DNA of 64,000 nucleotides from Bacillus sp. DTU_2020_1000418_1_SI_GHA_SEK_038 (GCF_032341175.1 NZ_CP135435.1:1302001-1366000), one strand, 5' to 3'; positions 41,937 to 51,854 are shown, counted from the stretch's first letter. Made by a program: numbers and translations. The notes: a model not told the origin generated them from the sequence alone.

Positions 41937-42944
41937 CTATTGTCCCTTTACCAAGCCATCCCGGTCATCTGTCTGTGGAGGTTCTTCCATCCAGCCACGT
42001 TTTATCATAATATTGGCTGCGTCTTCAGCATATAGTGAAATTTCTGGGATTAGAGAAGCATATTTTAAACCTAAATCTCTTCTTGGACTTGCTGCCATGG
42101 CTATACCGTAATTCCCAATGCCTACCGCAATCATTGCCGACACATGAAACATAATGAGTTTATCAGAAAAAATATTTGTTGTGCAATCAGAAACAGCAGT
42201 ATCCCAGCCCATTGGAGCAGGCAAGTCCTCATTTGTTAAAAATTTATTAAATATCTCAATGTGTTTTTGGGCAATTCTTTTCCCTCTTGTTAAAAATTGT
42301 TTTACATCTTCATTTTTGGATGTTTGTGCAAATCCCATCATTAGAACTTTTCCAATAGCATTCGTTTGTATATTTAAAAACAAATGAGTTACCTCCACAG
42401 ACGTAAGAGCTCTTTTTTTGCCAAAAAATCCGGCTAAAAATTGCTGATCGTCTACAAAACCTACTTTATCAGGTGTCGATATAGTTGGTGGTCTTATGTA
42501 AGTGCCTTGTTTTAACATTAAATCTCTCGTTTTATCTTGCAACACAACGCCTGCATTTAACACCCTTTTATGAAAATTAACTACATCCGCCCGGGTTGCC
42601 AATCCTATTGCGGCACTGTTCGATGCCATTGCAATATAGGACATATTTCGTAAATATATTAATACAAAAGTATCTGAAAATAGTCTCGGAGCTTTAGAAT
42701 TAACATCCTGATCCGTAAATCCCATAGGTATTGGGAACTTTTCCTTTTCAAAGATGTCCCTCATAATTGAAATGTTTTCTTTCGCTGTATTCAATGTCCA
42801 TTCAATAACAGGGCGTATTTCCTGATCCTCCACCTTTTCAAGAAAATATGTATTCACACAGACTGCTAGTGTGTCATTCAGATATTGGGTCCAGAGGCTA
42901 GACATTTCAGCAGCAGTTAATTGAATGTGTGTTTTATCTTCCAT
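41937..42944 (-). CDS. DUF3231 protein, copy 1
   Basis: A 335-residue soluble protein made of two similar helical halves. LTAAEMSSLWTQYLNDT...LFEKEKFPIPMGFTDQDVN in the first half is echoed by SVEVTHLFLNIQTNAIG...NKFLTNEDLPAPMGWD in the second. Family members are common in Bacillus and resemble four-helix-bundle proteins, but no function is established. AGGAGGTCG precedes the ATG. A paralogue lies at 58661. It is divergent from the methyltransferase gene. Confidence 0.85.
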   Translation of the reverse strand: MEDKTHIQLTAAEMSSLWTQYLNDTLAVCVNTYFLEKVEDQEIRPVIEWTLNTAKENISIMRDIFEKEKFPIPMGFTDQDVNSKAPRLFSDTFVLIYLRNMSYIAMASNSAAIGLATRADVVNFHKRVLNAGVVLQDKTRDLMLKQGTYIRPPTISTPDKVGFVDDQQFLAGFFGKKRALTSVEVTHLFLNIQTNAIGKVLMMGFAQTSKNEDVKQFLTRGKRIAQKHIEIFNKFLTNEDLPAPMGWDTAVSDCTTNIFSDKLIMFHVSAMIAVGIGNYGIAMAASPRRDLGLKYASLIPEISLYAEDAANIMIKRGWMEEPPQTDDRDGLVKGQ

Positions 42945-43121
42945 TTGAACGACCTCCTGTTTAATATACTAAAAAGTAATATCCCCTAGATTTAGAAAAA
43001 AATGATGGAAAATCATTATTCAAAAGGTATATCGACTGCATAGGAACTAGTGTTCGATAAACTATTGTGTTATTGGGGGAACTCTAGTAAAATGAAATAA
43101 AGAATAGAAGAGGTGCATAAG

Positions 43122-44183
43122 ATGTTAAAACTTGTCTCCTTATTTAGTGGTTGTGGAGGAATGGATCTAGGCTTTAAACAAGCTGGGTATGACATTGTTT
43201 TTGCTAATGATATAGATAATGATGCTGTAGCTACTTATAGAGAAAACATTGGAGAAATCATTCAAAAGGATATTAGAGAGATACATGAAGATGAAATACC
43301 AGAGTGTGATATTTTAATAGGGGGATTTCCTTGTCAGCCATTCTCTAGCGCGGGGAACCGAAAGGGAGTTGCTGATGAACGGGGAACTTTGTTTCATGAA
43401 TGTATTCGAATTATAAAAAAAAGACAACCAAAAATTGTGTTGTTTGAAAATGTAAGAGGAATTCTTTCGATAAAAAATGATGATGGAAGTAAGTTAATTG
43501 ATGAAATTGAAAGAATTATGGATGAATCTGGATATAATGTTAATTATAAATTACTAAAAGCTAGTGACTACGGAGTACCACAGAATAGGTATCGAGTTAT
43601 TATTGTAGGAATAAGAAAAGATATAAACAAAAGATTTGTATTTCCAAAACCGTTGAAATCAGATAACCTTACTCTTGGTTCCGTACTAGATAATCTTGAC
43701 CCTAATTTGCCAAATAATGAACATTGGAAGTTTTCACCTCAGTCTCAGGAGATTATCCCTTATATTAATGAAGGCGGTTCTTGGAAGGATATCCCTTATG
43801 ACAAACTGCCTGAAAGAATGAAACGAATTAGAGACAATATTAAGAAGTATAAATCCCCTAATTTTTATAGAAGGTATAGCAGAAATGAAATTTGTGGAAC
43901 CATTACAGCCGCAGCTACCCCTGAAAATTGTGGAATCATTCATCCGACAGAAGATAGAAGATTTACCGTAAGAGAAATAGCTAGAATTCAATCTTTTCCA
44001 GATGATTTCGTTTTTAGTGCAAACAATATATCCGGTAAATATAAAGTAATTGGGAATGCAGTTCCACCAAAGCTTTCATATATATTAGCAAATCAAATCC
44101 TTGATATTTTAAATGGAAAAATTGAATCTGAAGTTAATGATCTTGGACAAATCAATGCAGATGAATTATTAGGAATTGTTTAA
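43122..44183 (+). CDS. DNA (cytosine-5-)-methyltransferase
   Basis: This enzyme methylates cytosine C5 in a specific DNA site and probably protects the host from the neighbouring McrBC-like nuclease. The 353-residue enzyme has motif I LFSGCGGMDLGF (7-18), motif IV with catalytic Cys71 in GGFPCQPFS, ENV (109-111, motif VI), QNRYRVIIVGIR (motif VIII), REIARIQSFP (IX) and VIGNAVPP (X). The target-recognition region is about 185-275. GAAGAGGTG precedes ATG 43122; a GTG at 43113 overlaps that site. An inverted repeat AATGAT-N5-ATCATT (43001-43017) lies upstream. Confidence 0.93.
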   Translation: MLKLVSLFSGCGGMDLGFKQAGYDIVFANDIDNDAVATYRENIGEIIQKDIREIHEDEIPECDILIGGFPCQPFSSAGNRKGVADERGTLFHECIRIIKKRQPKIVLFENVRGILSIKNDDGSKLIDEIERIMDESGYNVNYKLLKASDYGVPQNRYRVIIVGIRKDINKRFVFPKPLKSDNLTLGSVLDNLDPNLPNNEHWKFSPQSQEIIPYINEGGSWKDIPYDKLPERMKRIRDNIKKYKSPNFYRRYSRNEICGTITAAATPENCGIIHPTEDRRFTVREIARIQSFPDDFVFSANNISGKYKVIGNAVPPKLSYILANQILDILNGKIESEVNDLGQINADELLGIV

Positions 44184-44210
44184 GTCACCTGTCTGGGTGG
44201 CTTATTTTTG
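44182..44210 (+). terminator. Terminator after the methyltransferase gene
   Basis: AAGTCACC pairs with GGTGGCTT (one G-T pair), followed by ATTTTTG. The nuclease genes therefore probably have their own promoter. Confidence 0.8.
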
Positions 44211-44372
44211 TCTCATATTGTATGAAACAGGGACTCGTTTACAGTTTTTAAATTAATCAATTTAACATTGTTATAGCAAAGTAAACAATGATCATTTTAG
44301 ATAATCATCACTTGTTATGAGAAAATAAAATATATAATTCCTATTAAAGAAAATGTATGTAGGAGGAGCAAA

Positions 44373-46010
44373 ATGTCAAAGTTTTATATTTCAAAAGATG
44401 ATGTGCTTCAGTCAATCGAGTACTTTAAAAATTTAAATATTGATAACGATTCTATGCTGCCAGCATTTTTAATAGCAAAACATCTTGGTATTTCTTTAAG
44501 AAGGCCAGTAACATTTTCAAATGTAAGTCCCGAACAAAAAACGGAAATATTAGGGGTTATCTGGCAATTAGGCGGCTTACAGGGGAAAGAGGAAACTAGT
44601 AAAAAGAGATCTGTTTTGTTTTCTAACTCCTTTAAAGCCGATGAAATATCTTCAAGTGATTTCTACCAAGCTGGCACTGACTTTACTGGGTTGGTAGGAA
44701 GGATTAAAGATACCGTTGAAAAGAAAAATATAAATGTTCAGCTTTTTGTTGATAACAATAAGCTACTGACACTCTCAAGAAAATACAAGGAAATTATCAA
44801 CGAAAACTATCTTAAAGGGCAAAAAATTTCCTTAAAACATTTTGCTTGTTGGGTCTTTCGTTTCATTGATTTTGACTTCAAAAATGTAAACCCAGATGAG
44901 AAGGAATTTACTCGGGTTGTTAGTAAAGCAATCAGAAGTATGTTCAAAATCACGAAAAAAGATTTTCTATGGTTATTTGAAGATGATGTTTTAAGTGATT
45001 CCATCACTCCATCTTCAACAATAATCACTGCGTCAGACATTCGAGATGAATTTACATTTAAAACTGGAGCAGAGCCAGAGATTTTTGCTAGCGCAACGGT
45101 TGATCCGATTCAAGCCATTTCCGTAGATAAAGAGCAAGTGGAGAAATATATTCAAATGTCTGGAGATAACCCAACTGACGAACAAATTTACCAAACCTTG
45201 TTACAGACAAAACAAATCGTCCTTACAGGTGTACCTGGAGTTGGAAAGTCAAGGTTTTTAAACAACTTACGAAAGAAGTTTGACCATACTGAAATGATTC
45301 AGTTTCATGCAAACTACTCCTATGAAGAATTTATTGGCGGGGATACCATTGAGTCCTCTTCTGTCATATCAAAAAAGGGAAAATTCTTAAGTTTTGTAGA
45401 AAAAGCAAAGAATGATGAAGAACATACCTATTTATTTATTATTGATGAATTAAACCGAGGGAATATTGCACAAATCTTTGGTGAAACCATACTAACTTTA
45501 GATCGTGGATATTCCGTTGATTTAGCAAAGGCAATTGATGGAGTTGAAACTTTTTCGATCCCTAACAATATATATATTGCTTGTTCAATGAACACAAGTG
45601 ATCGAAATATTGCATTTCTTGATTTAGCCATTAGGAGGCGCTTTGCTTTTCTAGAAATGCAGCCGAATTATGAATTGCTTTCATCCGTAGCTGGGTATGG
45701 ATCTTTTGATTTAGGCGATATTTTAAAAACGATCAACACTAGGATCTTAAATGCATTAGGAAGAGAAGAATTATTACTTGGGCATTCTTATTTTTTATCT
45801 GATTCCGTGAAAACGGGTGATAAATTTGTATGGACAGACGAAACCCTTCACCTCCAATTTAACTTTGTTATACTTCCAACATTGAGAGAATATACATTGT
45901 CCAATCGAAATGCCCTAGTTACAATCCTCGGTGAACAACTAGGTGTAGGATTACTTGAGATAGATGAGTTTGTGGAAGCCTTCTCCGAGGAATTTGGAAA
46001 TGAACTTTAA
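44373..46010 (+). CDS. McrB-like AAA+ GTPase of a restriction system
   Basis: A 545-residue protein. The N-terminal ~240 residues are a putative DNA-recognition region. The AAA_5 motor has Walker A GVPGVGKS (286-293), Walker B YLFIIDEL (353-360) and the McrB signature MNTSDR (406-411), followed by an arginine-rich RRRF. McrB-type motors use GTP and translocate DNA with McrC. AGGAGG precedes the ATG. It lies 13 nt before the McrC-like gene and downstream of a cytosine methyltransferase, which fits a LlaJI/BsuMI-like restriction-modification system rather than stand-alone McrBC. Confidence 0.9.
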   Translation: MSKFYISKDDVLQSIEYFKNLNIDNDSMLPAFLIAKHLGISLRRPVTFSNVSPEQKTEILGVIWQLGGLQGKEETSKKRSVLFSNSFKADEISSSDFYQAGTDFTGLVGRIKDTVEKKNINVQLFVDNNKLLTLSRKYKEIINENYLKGQKISLKHFACWVFRFIDFDFKNVNPDEKEFTRVVSKAIRSMFKITKKDFLWLFEDDVLSDSITPSSTIITASDIRDEFTFKTGAEPEIFASATVDPIQAISVDKEQVEKYIQMSGDNPTDEQIYQTLLQTKQIVLTGVPGVGKSRFLNNLRKKFDHTEMIQFHANYSYEEFIGGDTIESSSVISKKGKFLSFVEKAKNDEEHTYLFIIDELNRGNIAQIFGETILTLDRGYSVDLAKAIDGVETFSIPNNIYIACSMNTSDRNIAFLDLAIRRRFAFLEMQPNYELLSSVAGYGSFDLGDILKTINTRILNALGREELLLGHSYFLSDSVKTGDKFVWTDETLHLQFNFVILPTLREYTLSNRNALVTILGEQLGVGLLEIDEFVEAFSEEFGNEL

Positions 46011-46023
46011 GGAATGATGTCTT

Positions 46024-47268
46024 GTGGAAAAAATCACTAATGCGGATGGACAACATTTAATTTACGTATTTCCAGATGAAATAAAATTCTTTACACATTT
46101 CCTTGAAAAGAAAGGCATTAAATGGAGTCAGGAGCAAAAAGATTCTTCTATTATTACACTTAGTAAATCACTTACAGGTTATATAAAAACACCACGAAGA
46201 TTGATCCATATAGAACCAAAATATAAAGAAATCCACTTAGATCATATTTTAAGACTATATAATTATGTATATAGTTATAGCGATGTTCAGGACGATGAAT
46301 TGTTAGATATCAATGAAAGCACTCAAAGCCAAAATATTGTTAATTCCTTTTTACGGAAATTACGGGAAAATATTTCGATTGGAATTTTACAAGATTATTT
46401 TCCGGTAGAAAAACAATCTAAATTTTTCAAAGGGAATGTCGATTACGTATCTACTTATAAAAATATGATGAAATTAAGAAATGATCCTGTCCAAACGAAA
46501 GTATACACATTATCGTTGAATGTAGATATCAATCGATTAATAATAGGTGCTCTACAAATTATTTCCCGATCTGGTCAAAACAGTTCGGAAGCTATTGAAT
46601 TACTTGGTTATTATGATAACGTAAATCCTATTACTGAAAATGCCAGTGAATTTCTAAGCAAAATCCATTTTAATTCGAAAAATATCCGATATAAAAAAGT
46701 CGCTTCTGAGGCGGCTATGATTATTGACTCATTATTTTACGATGGAGCAAGAGGAAACGTTGGTGGTGAGAGTTTTCTCATTAACTTTGATTTACTCTTC
46801 GAACAATTTATTCGAAAGATTCTTCTGGAAGTAACGGAAGAAAGGAATTTTTCGATTTGGAAAGAACCAAAGTTATTAGGTACGGAATATTTAAATGGAT
46901 CCATTTTGAGTAGTAATGTATATCAACCGGATATTTTATATAAATTTAATCCAGAAGATGAAGAAAGAGATTATCAACCATCTGCTGAAGCAGTGCTGGA
47001 TGCGAAAAACAAAGCGTACGGTGTATTCAAAAATGCAGATATCTATCAAATCATGATATATAATCAGCTGCTATATGCAAAAAAAAGTATTTTAGTATAT
47101 CCATCTTTCTTTTACAAACCAGCAACCACCTTTACAATTGAAAATACTAGGATACCTGTTCCTGACATACATTCCGTATTTATTGATATATCAAGCCCGG
47201 ATGCTGAATCATTTAAGAGGGCGATAAACATTCTAATTGAGGATATCTATGACATACTCGAAAATTGA
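46024..47268 (+). CDS. McrC-like endonuclease subunit
   Basis: A 414-residue partner of the McrB-like GTPase. The C-terminal PD-(D/E)xK nuclease is recognisable by LLFEQFIRK (about 257-264), YQPDILY (Asp303) and LDAKNK (Asp326, Lys328). It has the family phrase YDGARGNVGGESFLINFD. It starts with GTG at 46024, close behind mcrB with GGAATG as a weak ribosome-binding site, so coupling is likely. The nuclease should cut when recruited and energised by the McrB-like motor. Confidence 0.9.
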   Translation: MEKITNADGQHLIYVFPDEIKFFTHFLEKKGIKWSQEQKDSSIITLSKSLTGYIKTPRRLIHIEPKYKEIHLDHILRLYNYVYSYSDVQDDELLDINESTQSQNIVNSFLRKLRENISIGILQDYFPVEKQSKFFKGNVDYVSTYKNMMKLRNDPVQTKVYTLSLNVDINRLIIGALQIISRSGQNSSEAIELLGYYDNVNPITENASEFLSKIHFNSKNIRYKKVASEAAMIIDSLFYDGARGNVGGESFLINFDLLFEQFIRKILLEVTEERNFSIWKEPKLLGTEYLNGSILSSNVYQPDILYKFNPEDEERDYQPSAEAVLDAKNKAYGVFKNADIYQIMIYNQLLYAKKSILVYPSFFYKPATTFTIENTRIPVPDIHSVFIDISSPDAESFKRAINILIEDIYDILEN

Positions 47269-47347
47269 TTCATTAAATAAGTAAAGTTTCTTAATAAGTT
47301 CTGAAATCATTTTTACAAATATCTTAAAAGGGAAGGAAATATGAAAA

Positions 47348-47791
47348 ATGACTAAAAGGTTAATTGTAAAGGATAAAATTAAAATTCAAGCTAGCTCAGA
47401 AAAAATTTGGGAGGTACTTATTAATCCGAAATACGTTTCACAGTGGGATGAACTGCCAGAGGATTATCCGCAAGAGGATATGACTTTGGGGAGTGAGGTT
47501 GTTTGGGAACTCCCTAATGGAGGGAAGTCTATAACACAAATTATTAAGGCAGAAGAAAACAAAGAATTGATTATAGCCTTAAACGTTACAAATTGGATTG
47601 TTAAACCTTCAGTTGGAGAAGTGGCATATCATTATAAAATCGTTAACAATGGAAATCATTCCGTTCTTGAGATTGAGATTGGGGACTTTTCATTGCTGCA
47701 GAATGGACAAATGTATTATGATGCATCAGTAGAATTTGCCTCAATGGCAAAAATAAAAATAAAGGATTTAGCAGAAGGCCAAAACTCCTGA
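47348..47791 (+). CDS. SRPBCC (START-like) ligand-binding protein
   Basis: A 147-residue protein with the opening strand VKDKIKIQASSEKIWEVLIN and WDEL, typical of the SRPBCC/AHSA1 helix-grip fold that binds hydrophobic ligands. AAGGGAAGGAA precedes ATG 47348. It has no functional partner nearby and may be cargo of the restriction island. Confidence 0.8.
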   Translation: MTKRLIVKDKIKIQASSEKIWEVLINPKYVSQWDELPEDYPQEDMTLGSEVVWELPNGGKSITQIIKAEENKELIIALNVTNWIVKPSVGEVAYHYKIVNNGNHSVLEIEIGDFSLLQNGQMYYDASVEFASMAKIKIKDLAEGQNS

Positions 47792-47951
47792 ATAATTAAG
47801 AGCACTGAAATGTACCATCCTTGGCATAGTTTTTACCACTGAATGACAAGAGTGTACGAGAGAATGACATACTATTTACCGCTTTAAATCTTCTGGAATA
47901 TCGAATGAGTGGATTTAATTATTTAAAGGCAGCCATTCAAGGGGGATAACG

Positions 47952-48482
47952 ATGTATACATATTTAGAGTTTGAAAATAAAATGGCTGATGATTTAGTAG
48001 TATTTTTAACATCAGAAACATGGAGTTTTCATGGACAGGAGAATCCTACTGAGGAGTCTATAAGAGAAAATTTAGCCAACGGAAATTATAACAAAAATGG
48101 GAACCAAACATTTTGGATCATGGATAATCATACAAAAATTGGTTTAATAAGAATTTTTGATTTAGAAGACCCCATATGTTTATTCGATTTGCGATTAAAA
48201 GAAAAGGTTAGAGGGAAAGGAATAGGAAACCATGTCCTTAATTGGTTATGTACTTATGTATTCAATAATTACACTCATATTATTAGAATCGAAGGTCATA
48301 CCAGATATGATAATTTTGCGATGAGAAAAACGTTCTTTAATAGCGGATTTGTAAAAGAATCTTATAACCGTAGATCCTGGAGACAAAGCGGACAATTATT
48401 TGATTCTGTTGGATATGCAATGATAAGAGAAGACTGGGAGAACAATACTAAAACAATAATAGAGGATAACTTTCCTTACTAA
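47952..48482 (+). CDS. GNAT-family N-acetyltransferase
   Basis: A 176-residue protein with the acetyl-CoA motif KVRGKGIGNHVLNW (about 89-102) and the RimJ/RimL-like ending YDNFAMRKTFFNSGFVKES. The acceptor is unknown. AAGGGGGATAACG precedes the ATG. It is transcribed alone. Confidence 0.88.
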   Translation: MYTYLEFENKMADDLVVFLTSETWSFHGQENPTEESIRENLANGNYNKNGNQTFWIMDNHTKIGLIRIFDLEDPICLFDLRLKEKVRGKGIGNHVLNWLCTYVFNNYTHIIRIEGHTRYDNFAMRKTFFNSGFVKESYNRRSWRQSGQLFDSVGYAMIREDWENNTKTIIEDNFPY

Positions 48483-48816
48483 CTTAAAGGAAGCATAGAT
48501 GAAGAAGCCGCTCATGTGGGGAGTTTTTTCCATTGCAAATCGTTCGTAACAGATGTATATTAGTTTAGTTGAAATGGGAATCATCTGGTCACTCACACGT
48601 TATAGTACTAATAGTCTACAGTAAGTGTCTATTCTCATATGCTTGTTGACGTAGGAAATTTATCTATATTTATGTTTTTAAATTTGTATATTCCTCCTGG
48701 GATGTCATAAATCGAAATCCAAAAGGGACTGATCATATGATCATTGTCCTTTTTGTGTTTTTTGGCGATTTTCTATGTAGCAAGAATAAGCAAGTTTAGT
48801 TATGGGGAGGATGAAA
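48483..48816. other. Intergenic stretch with one terminator-like stem
   Basis: AAAAGG...GATCATATGATC...CCTTTTT (48721-48754) forms an imperfect stem around a GATCATATGATC palindrome. No gene is seen in the rest. Confidence 0.45.
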
Positions 48817-48873
48817 ATGAATATAAACTGTATGAGTTTGGGCATTTGTATTTTATCTTACTTGAGGAGATAA
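48817..48873 (+). CDS. 18-codon micro-ORF upstream of nupC
   Basis: GGGGAGG at 48804-48810 lies 6 nt before this ATG. The frame encodes MNINCMSLGICILSYLRR and stops at TAA 48871-48873. It is followed after 1 nt by another micro-ORF. It may be a leader peptide or simply chance. Confidence 0.35.
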   Translation: MNINCMSLGICILSYLRR

Positions 48874-48874
48874 A

Positions 48875-48946
48875 GTGCTTAGGAATAGTTTTTTTAAAAT
48901 CTTAAAGAATAAACTTCTAGAAATAACTACACATCGGAGGATTTAA
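48875..48946 (+). CDS. 23-codon micro-ORF overlapping the nupC start
   Basis: GAGGAGAT lies 6 nt before GTG 48875. The frame encodes a basic 23-residue peptide, and its TAA shares a base with the ATG of the transporter gene at 48946 (TAATG). This suggests translational coupling. Confidence 0.4.
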   Translation: MLRNSFFKILKNKLLEITTHRRI

Positions 48947-50124
48947 TGAAATACATAATAGCTTTGTTTGGACTGCTTGTTGTTTTGGGACTTGCTTATT
49001 TATTAAGTACTAATCGGAAAGATATAAAAATTAAACCAATTATTCTGATGATTGTAATCCAAGTTTTATTAGCGGTGTTATTGTTAAATACAAAATTTGG
49101 ATTTGTATTAATTAAAGTTTTTTCAGACGTATTTAATACATTATTAGATTATGCGAACAGTGGAATATCATTTGTTTTTGGAGGCCTTGCAAATGAAGGG
49201 GAAATGCCTTTTTTCCTAATCGTTCTGCTTCCAATCGTATTTATTTCGGTATTAATTGGTATACTCCAGTATTTAAAAATACTTCCTTTTATTATGAAAG
49301 GAATTGGTTTGTTGTTAAGTAAGGTAAATGGTATGGGAAGGTTAGAGTCGTATAATGCCGTTGCATCGGCAATGGTTGGTCAATCCGAAGTATTTATTAC
49401 GGTTAAAAAGCAACTTGGCCAACTGCCGGCTAATCGCTTATATACATTGTGTGCTTCAGCGATGTCAACCGTTTCAATGTCCATTGTCGGAGCTTATATG
49501 ACTATGATTGAACCAAAATATGTGGTTACGGCATTGGCACTCAACTTATTTGGAGGATTTATTATTGCATCCGTAATTAATCCGTATACTGTGAAATCCA
49601 GCGAAGATATTCTTATTATTCAAGAGGAAAAACAAAGCTTTTTTGAAATGATAGGTGAATATATAATTGATGGGTTTAAAGTAGCGATTATAGTTGCTGC
49701 CATGTTAATTGGTTTTGTTGCATTAATTGCAGGAATTAATGGCGTTTTTGATTTAATTTTCGGTATTTCGTTCCAGGAGATCATGGGATATATCTTTGCA
49801 CCTTTTGCTTTAATTATGGGAGTTCCATTATATGAAGCTGTTCAAGCAGGAGGTATTATGGCGACAAAGCTTGTGACAAATGAATTTGTAGCTATGATGG
49901 ATTTAGCAAAAATGCAGGATAGCTTTACCCCGCGAACACTTGGAATTATCTCGGTCTTCCTTGTCTCATTTGCAAACTTCTCCTCTATCGGAATCATTTC
50001 AGGAGCAGTAAAAAGTTTAAATGAGGAAAAGGGAAATACAGTAGCTCGGTTTGGCTTGAAACTATTGTATGGTGCAACACTAGTTAGTGTTTTATCTGCA
50101 ATTATTGTAAGTATTGTATTATAA
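48946..50124 (+). CDS. nupC: Concentrative nucleoside transporter (NupC/CNT family)
   Basis: A 392-residue membrane protein of about ten segments that imports nucleosides with H+ or Na+. Family motifs are present: [22 protein letters not shown] (near 126-147), where GQSE contacts the nucleoside, and the second half NEFVAMMDL...[22 protein letters not shown] precedes ATG 48946. The TAATG overlap links it to a preceding micro-ORF. A strong terminator follows. Confidence 0.92.
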   Translation: MKYIIALFGLLVVLGLAYLLSTNRKDIKIKPIILMIVIQVLLAVLLLNTKFGFVLIKVFSDVFNTLLDYANSGISFVFGGLANEGEMPFFLIVLLPIVFISVLIGILQYLKILPFIMKGIGLLLSKVNGMGRLESYNAVASAMVGQSEVFITVKKQLGQLPANRLYTLCASAMSTVSMSIVGAYMTMIEPKYVVTALALNLFGGFIIASVINPYTVKSSEDILIIQEEKQSFFEMIGEYIIDGFKVAIIVAAMLIGFVALIAGINGVFDLIFGISFQEIMGYIFAPFALIMGVPLYEAVQAGGIMATKLVTNEFVAMMDLAKMQDSFTPRTLGIISVFLVSFANFSSIGIISGAVKSLNEEKGNTVARFGLKLLYGATLVSVLSAIIVSIVL

Positions 50125-50173
50125 AGTATATTATGACCTCCGACTTTTGAAAGGAAGGGTATAGAATTATTAT

Positions 50174-50213
50174 GAGAAAAACGTTTCTTACATTATGTAA
50201 GGAGCGTTTTTTC
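50174..50213 (+). terminator. Terminator after nupC
   Basis: GAAAAACG...CTTACAT pairs with ATGTAAG...CGTTTTTTC. Confidence 0.88.
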
Positions 50214-50350
50214 AATCTACCCTTAATAAACATGAATAAAAATTAAATTGGAATTAATAAACAAAAACTAACGAATAGTTGTTATAGTAGGAATATAGGG
50301 AATATAAAGAATATAATTCGTTTGAAGTTTTTAAAGGTGGTCTCAATTCT

Positions 50351-51709
50351 GTGGGAAAAAATGTACATGAAATTCACTATTATAAAAAAATATGTGATGA
50401 GTTATATGATGGAATTTATATTACCGATGGTGAAGGAAAAACTATATATGTGAATAAGGCTTATAGCAGAATAACTGGATTAGCACCAGAGCTGGTCTTA
50501 AATAAGTATGTGAGTGAACTTATGAAAGCAGGATTATTTAAAAATGCAATTACACCTGATATTCTAAAAACTAAAAAACCAATTAATGCAATGGCTGAAA
50601 TTCGCACCGGAGTAAAGGTGTTAATTTCCGGATCCCCTATTTTAAATAATGAAGGAAACGTAGAAAAAGTAGTTGTTATTAATAGAGATATGTCGGATTT
50701 ATTGGAAATGCAAGATAAGCTGAATGCTTCACAGAACGAGATCGAACATCTAAGAAATTTACAAATATCTAAGAGCTTCATAGGAACTAGTGAGGAAATT
50801 CAACCTGTAATTCAAATGATTCATCAGGTAGCAAATTTAGATGTAACGGTACTTATAACAGGTGAAACTGGAGTTGGGAAGGAAGTAGTAGGGAATGAAA
50901 TTTATTCGAATAGTAATAGAAAAGGAAAACCTTTTATAAAAGTTAATTGTGCAGCAATTCCTGCCAGTCTTTTAGAAGCCGAATTGTTTGGATATGAAGC
51001 TGGGGCATTTACAGGAGCATCAAGTAGAGGAAAAGTTGGAATGTTTGAATTAGCCGACAAAGGGACGCTGCTTTTAGATGAAATTGGGGAAATGCCACTT
51101 GAATTACAATCAAAACTTCTCAGAATAATCCAAGAAAAGGAGGTTACGAGGGTAGGAGGTACAAAATCGATTAAATTTGACGTTCGAATTATTGCATCAA
51201 CTAATTGTGACTTATCTCTCCTAGTAAAACAGGGAAAGTTTAGGGAAGATTTATTTTATAGATTAAATGTATTTCCTATTCATATACCCTCTCTAAGAGA
51301 TCGGATTGGAGATATTGAAGTTCTAACAAAACATTTTTTGTACCATTACAATACTAAGTATGGAAAAAAAGTGAGTCTTGATGATGAGGTTTATGATGTG
51401 TTTCAAACGTATAAATGGCCAGGAAATATTAGAGAATTGCAAAATGTTATAGAGCGAATGGTTATTATCTCAGAAAAATACAAAAGTATTGATGTTGGTT
51501 TAGCAAAAAAAATCTTGAATATCGAATTTGAAGGAACATCAAATACAGAGATTAGCTTAAAAGAAATTTTGGAAAAAGTAGAGAGGCAGACAATTCAAAG
51601 TGCATTAAAAAAGTATGGAAGTACAAGAAAAATAGCTGCTGCCTTAAAAATCAGCCAATCATCTGTCGTAAAAAAAGCAAAAAAGCTAGGCATTCCATTA
51701 GGTGAGTAA
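50351..51709 (+). CDS. Sigma-54-dependent activator (PAS-AAA+-Fis HTH)
   Basis: This enhancer-binding protein activates RNA polymerase containing sigma-54 (SigL). The 452-residue protein has an N-terminal PAS sensor domain (about 10-118). The AAA+ domain (about 142-380) has Walker A GETGVGKE (171-178), the sigma-54 contact loop GAFTGA (218-223) and Walker B LLLDE (240-244). A Fis-type helix-turn-helix ends the protein (about 415-450). It starts with GTG at 50351, with AAAGGTGG upstream. A perfect -24/-12 promoter lies just downstream, so it surely controls the operon at 51917. Confidence 0.95.
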   Translation: MGKNVHEIHYYKKICDELYDGIYITDGEGKTIYVNKAYSRITGLAPELVLNKYVSELMKAGLFKNAITPDILKTKKPINAMAEIRTGVKVLISGSPILNNEGNVEKVVVINRDMSDLLEMQDKLNASQNEIEHLRNLQISKSFIGTSEEIQPVIQMIHQVANLDVTVLITGETGVGKEVVGNEIYSNSNRKGKPFIKVNCAAIPASLLEAELFGYEAGAFTGASSRGKVGMFELADKGTLLLDEIGEMPLELQSKLLRIIQEKEVTRVGGTKSIKFDVRIIASTNCDLSLLVKQGKFREDLFYRLNVFPIHIPSLRDRIGDIEVLTKHFLYHYNTKYGKKVSLDDEVYDVFQTYKWPGNIRELQNVIERMVIISEKYKSIDVGLAKKILNIEFEGTSNTEISLKEILEKVERQTIQSALKKYGSTRKIAAALKISQSSVVKKAKKLGIPLGE

Positions 51710-51717
51710 AAGAGGAA

Positions 51718-51801
51718 TCGATTCGATTCTTTTTTTACTCATTAAAAAACGATTATAATGTAAAATACTCAGATTAGTCATAAAATCTGAGTATTTTTTT
51801 C
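51718..51801 (+). terminator. Tandem terminator hairpins after the activator gene
   Basis: GAATCG-ATT-CGATTC followed by seven T (51714-51735) is succeeded by AAATACTCAGATT pairing with ATCTGAGTATTT and a T run (about 51763-51801). Confidence 0.8.
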
Positions 51802-51854
51802 ATCACTTTGCTATCTTGATTAAGATAAACCCCGTTGTATTCCCGATTTAACAG

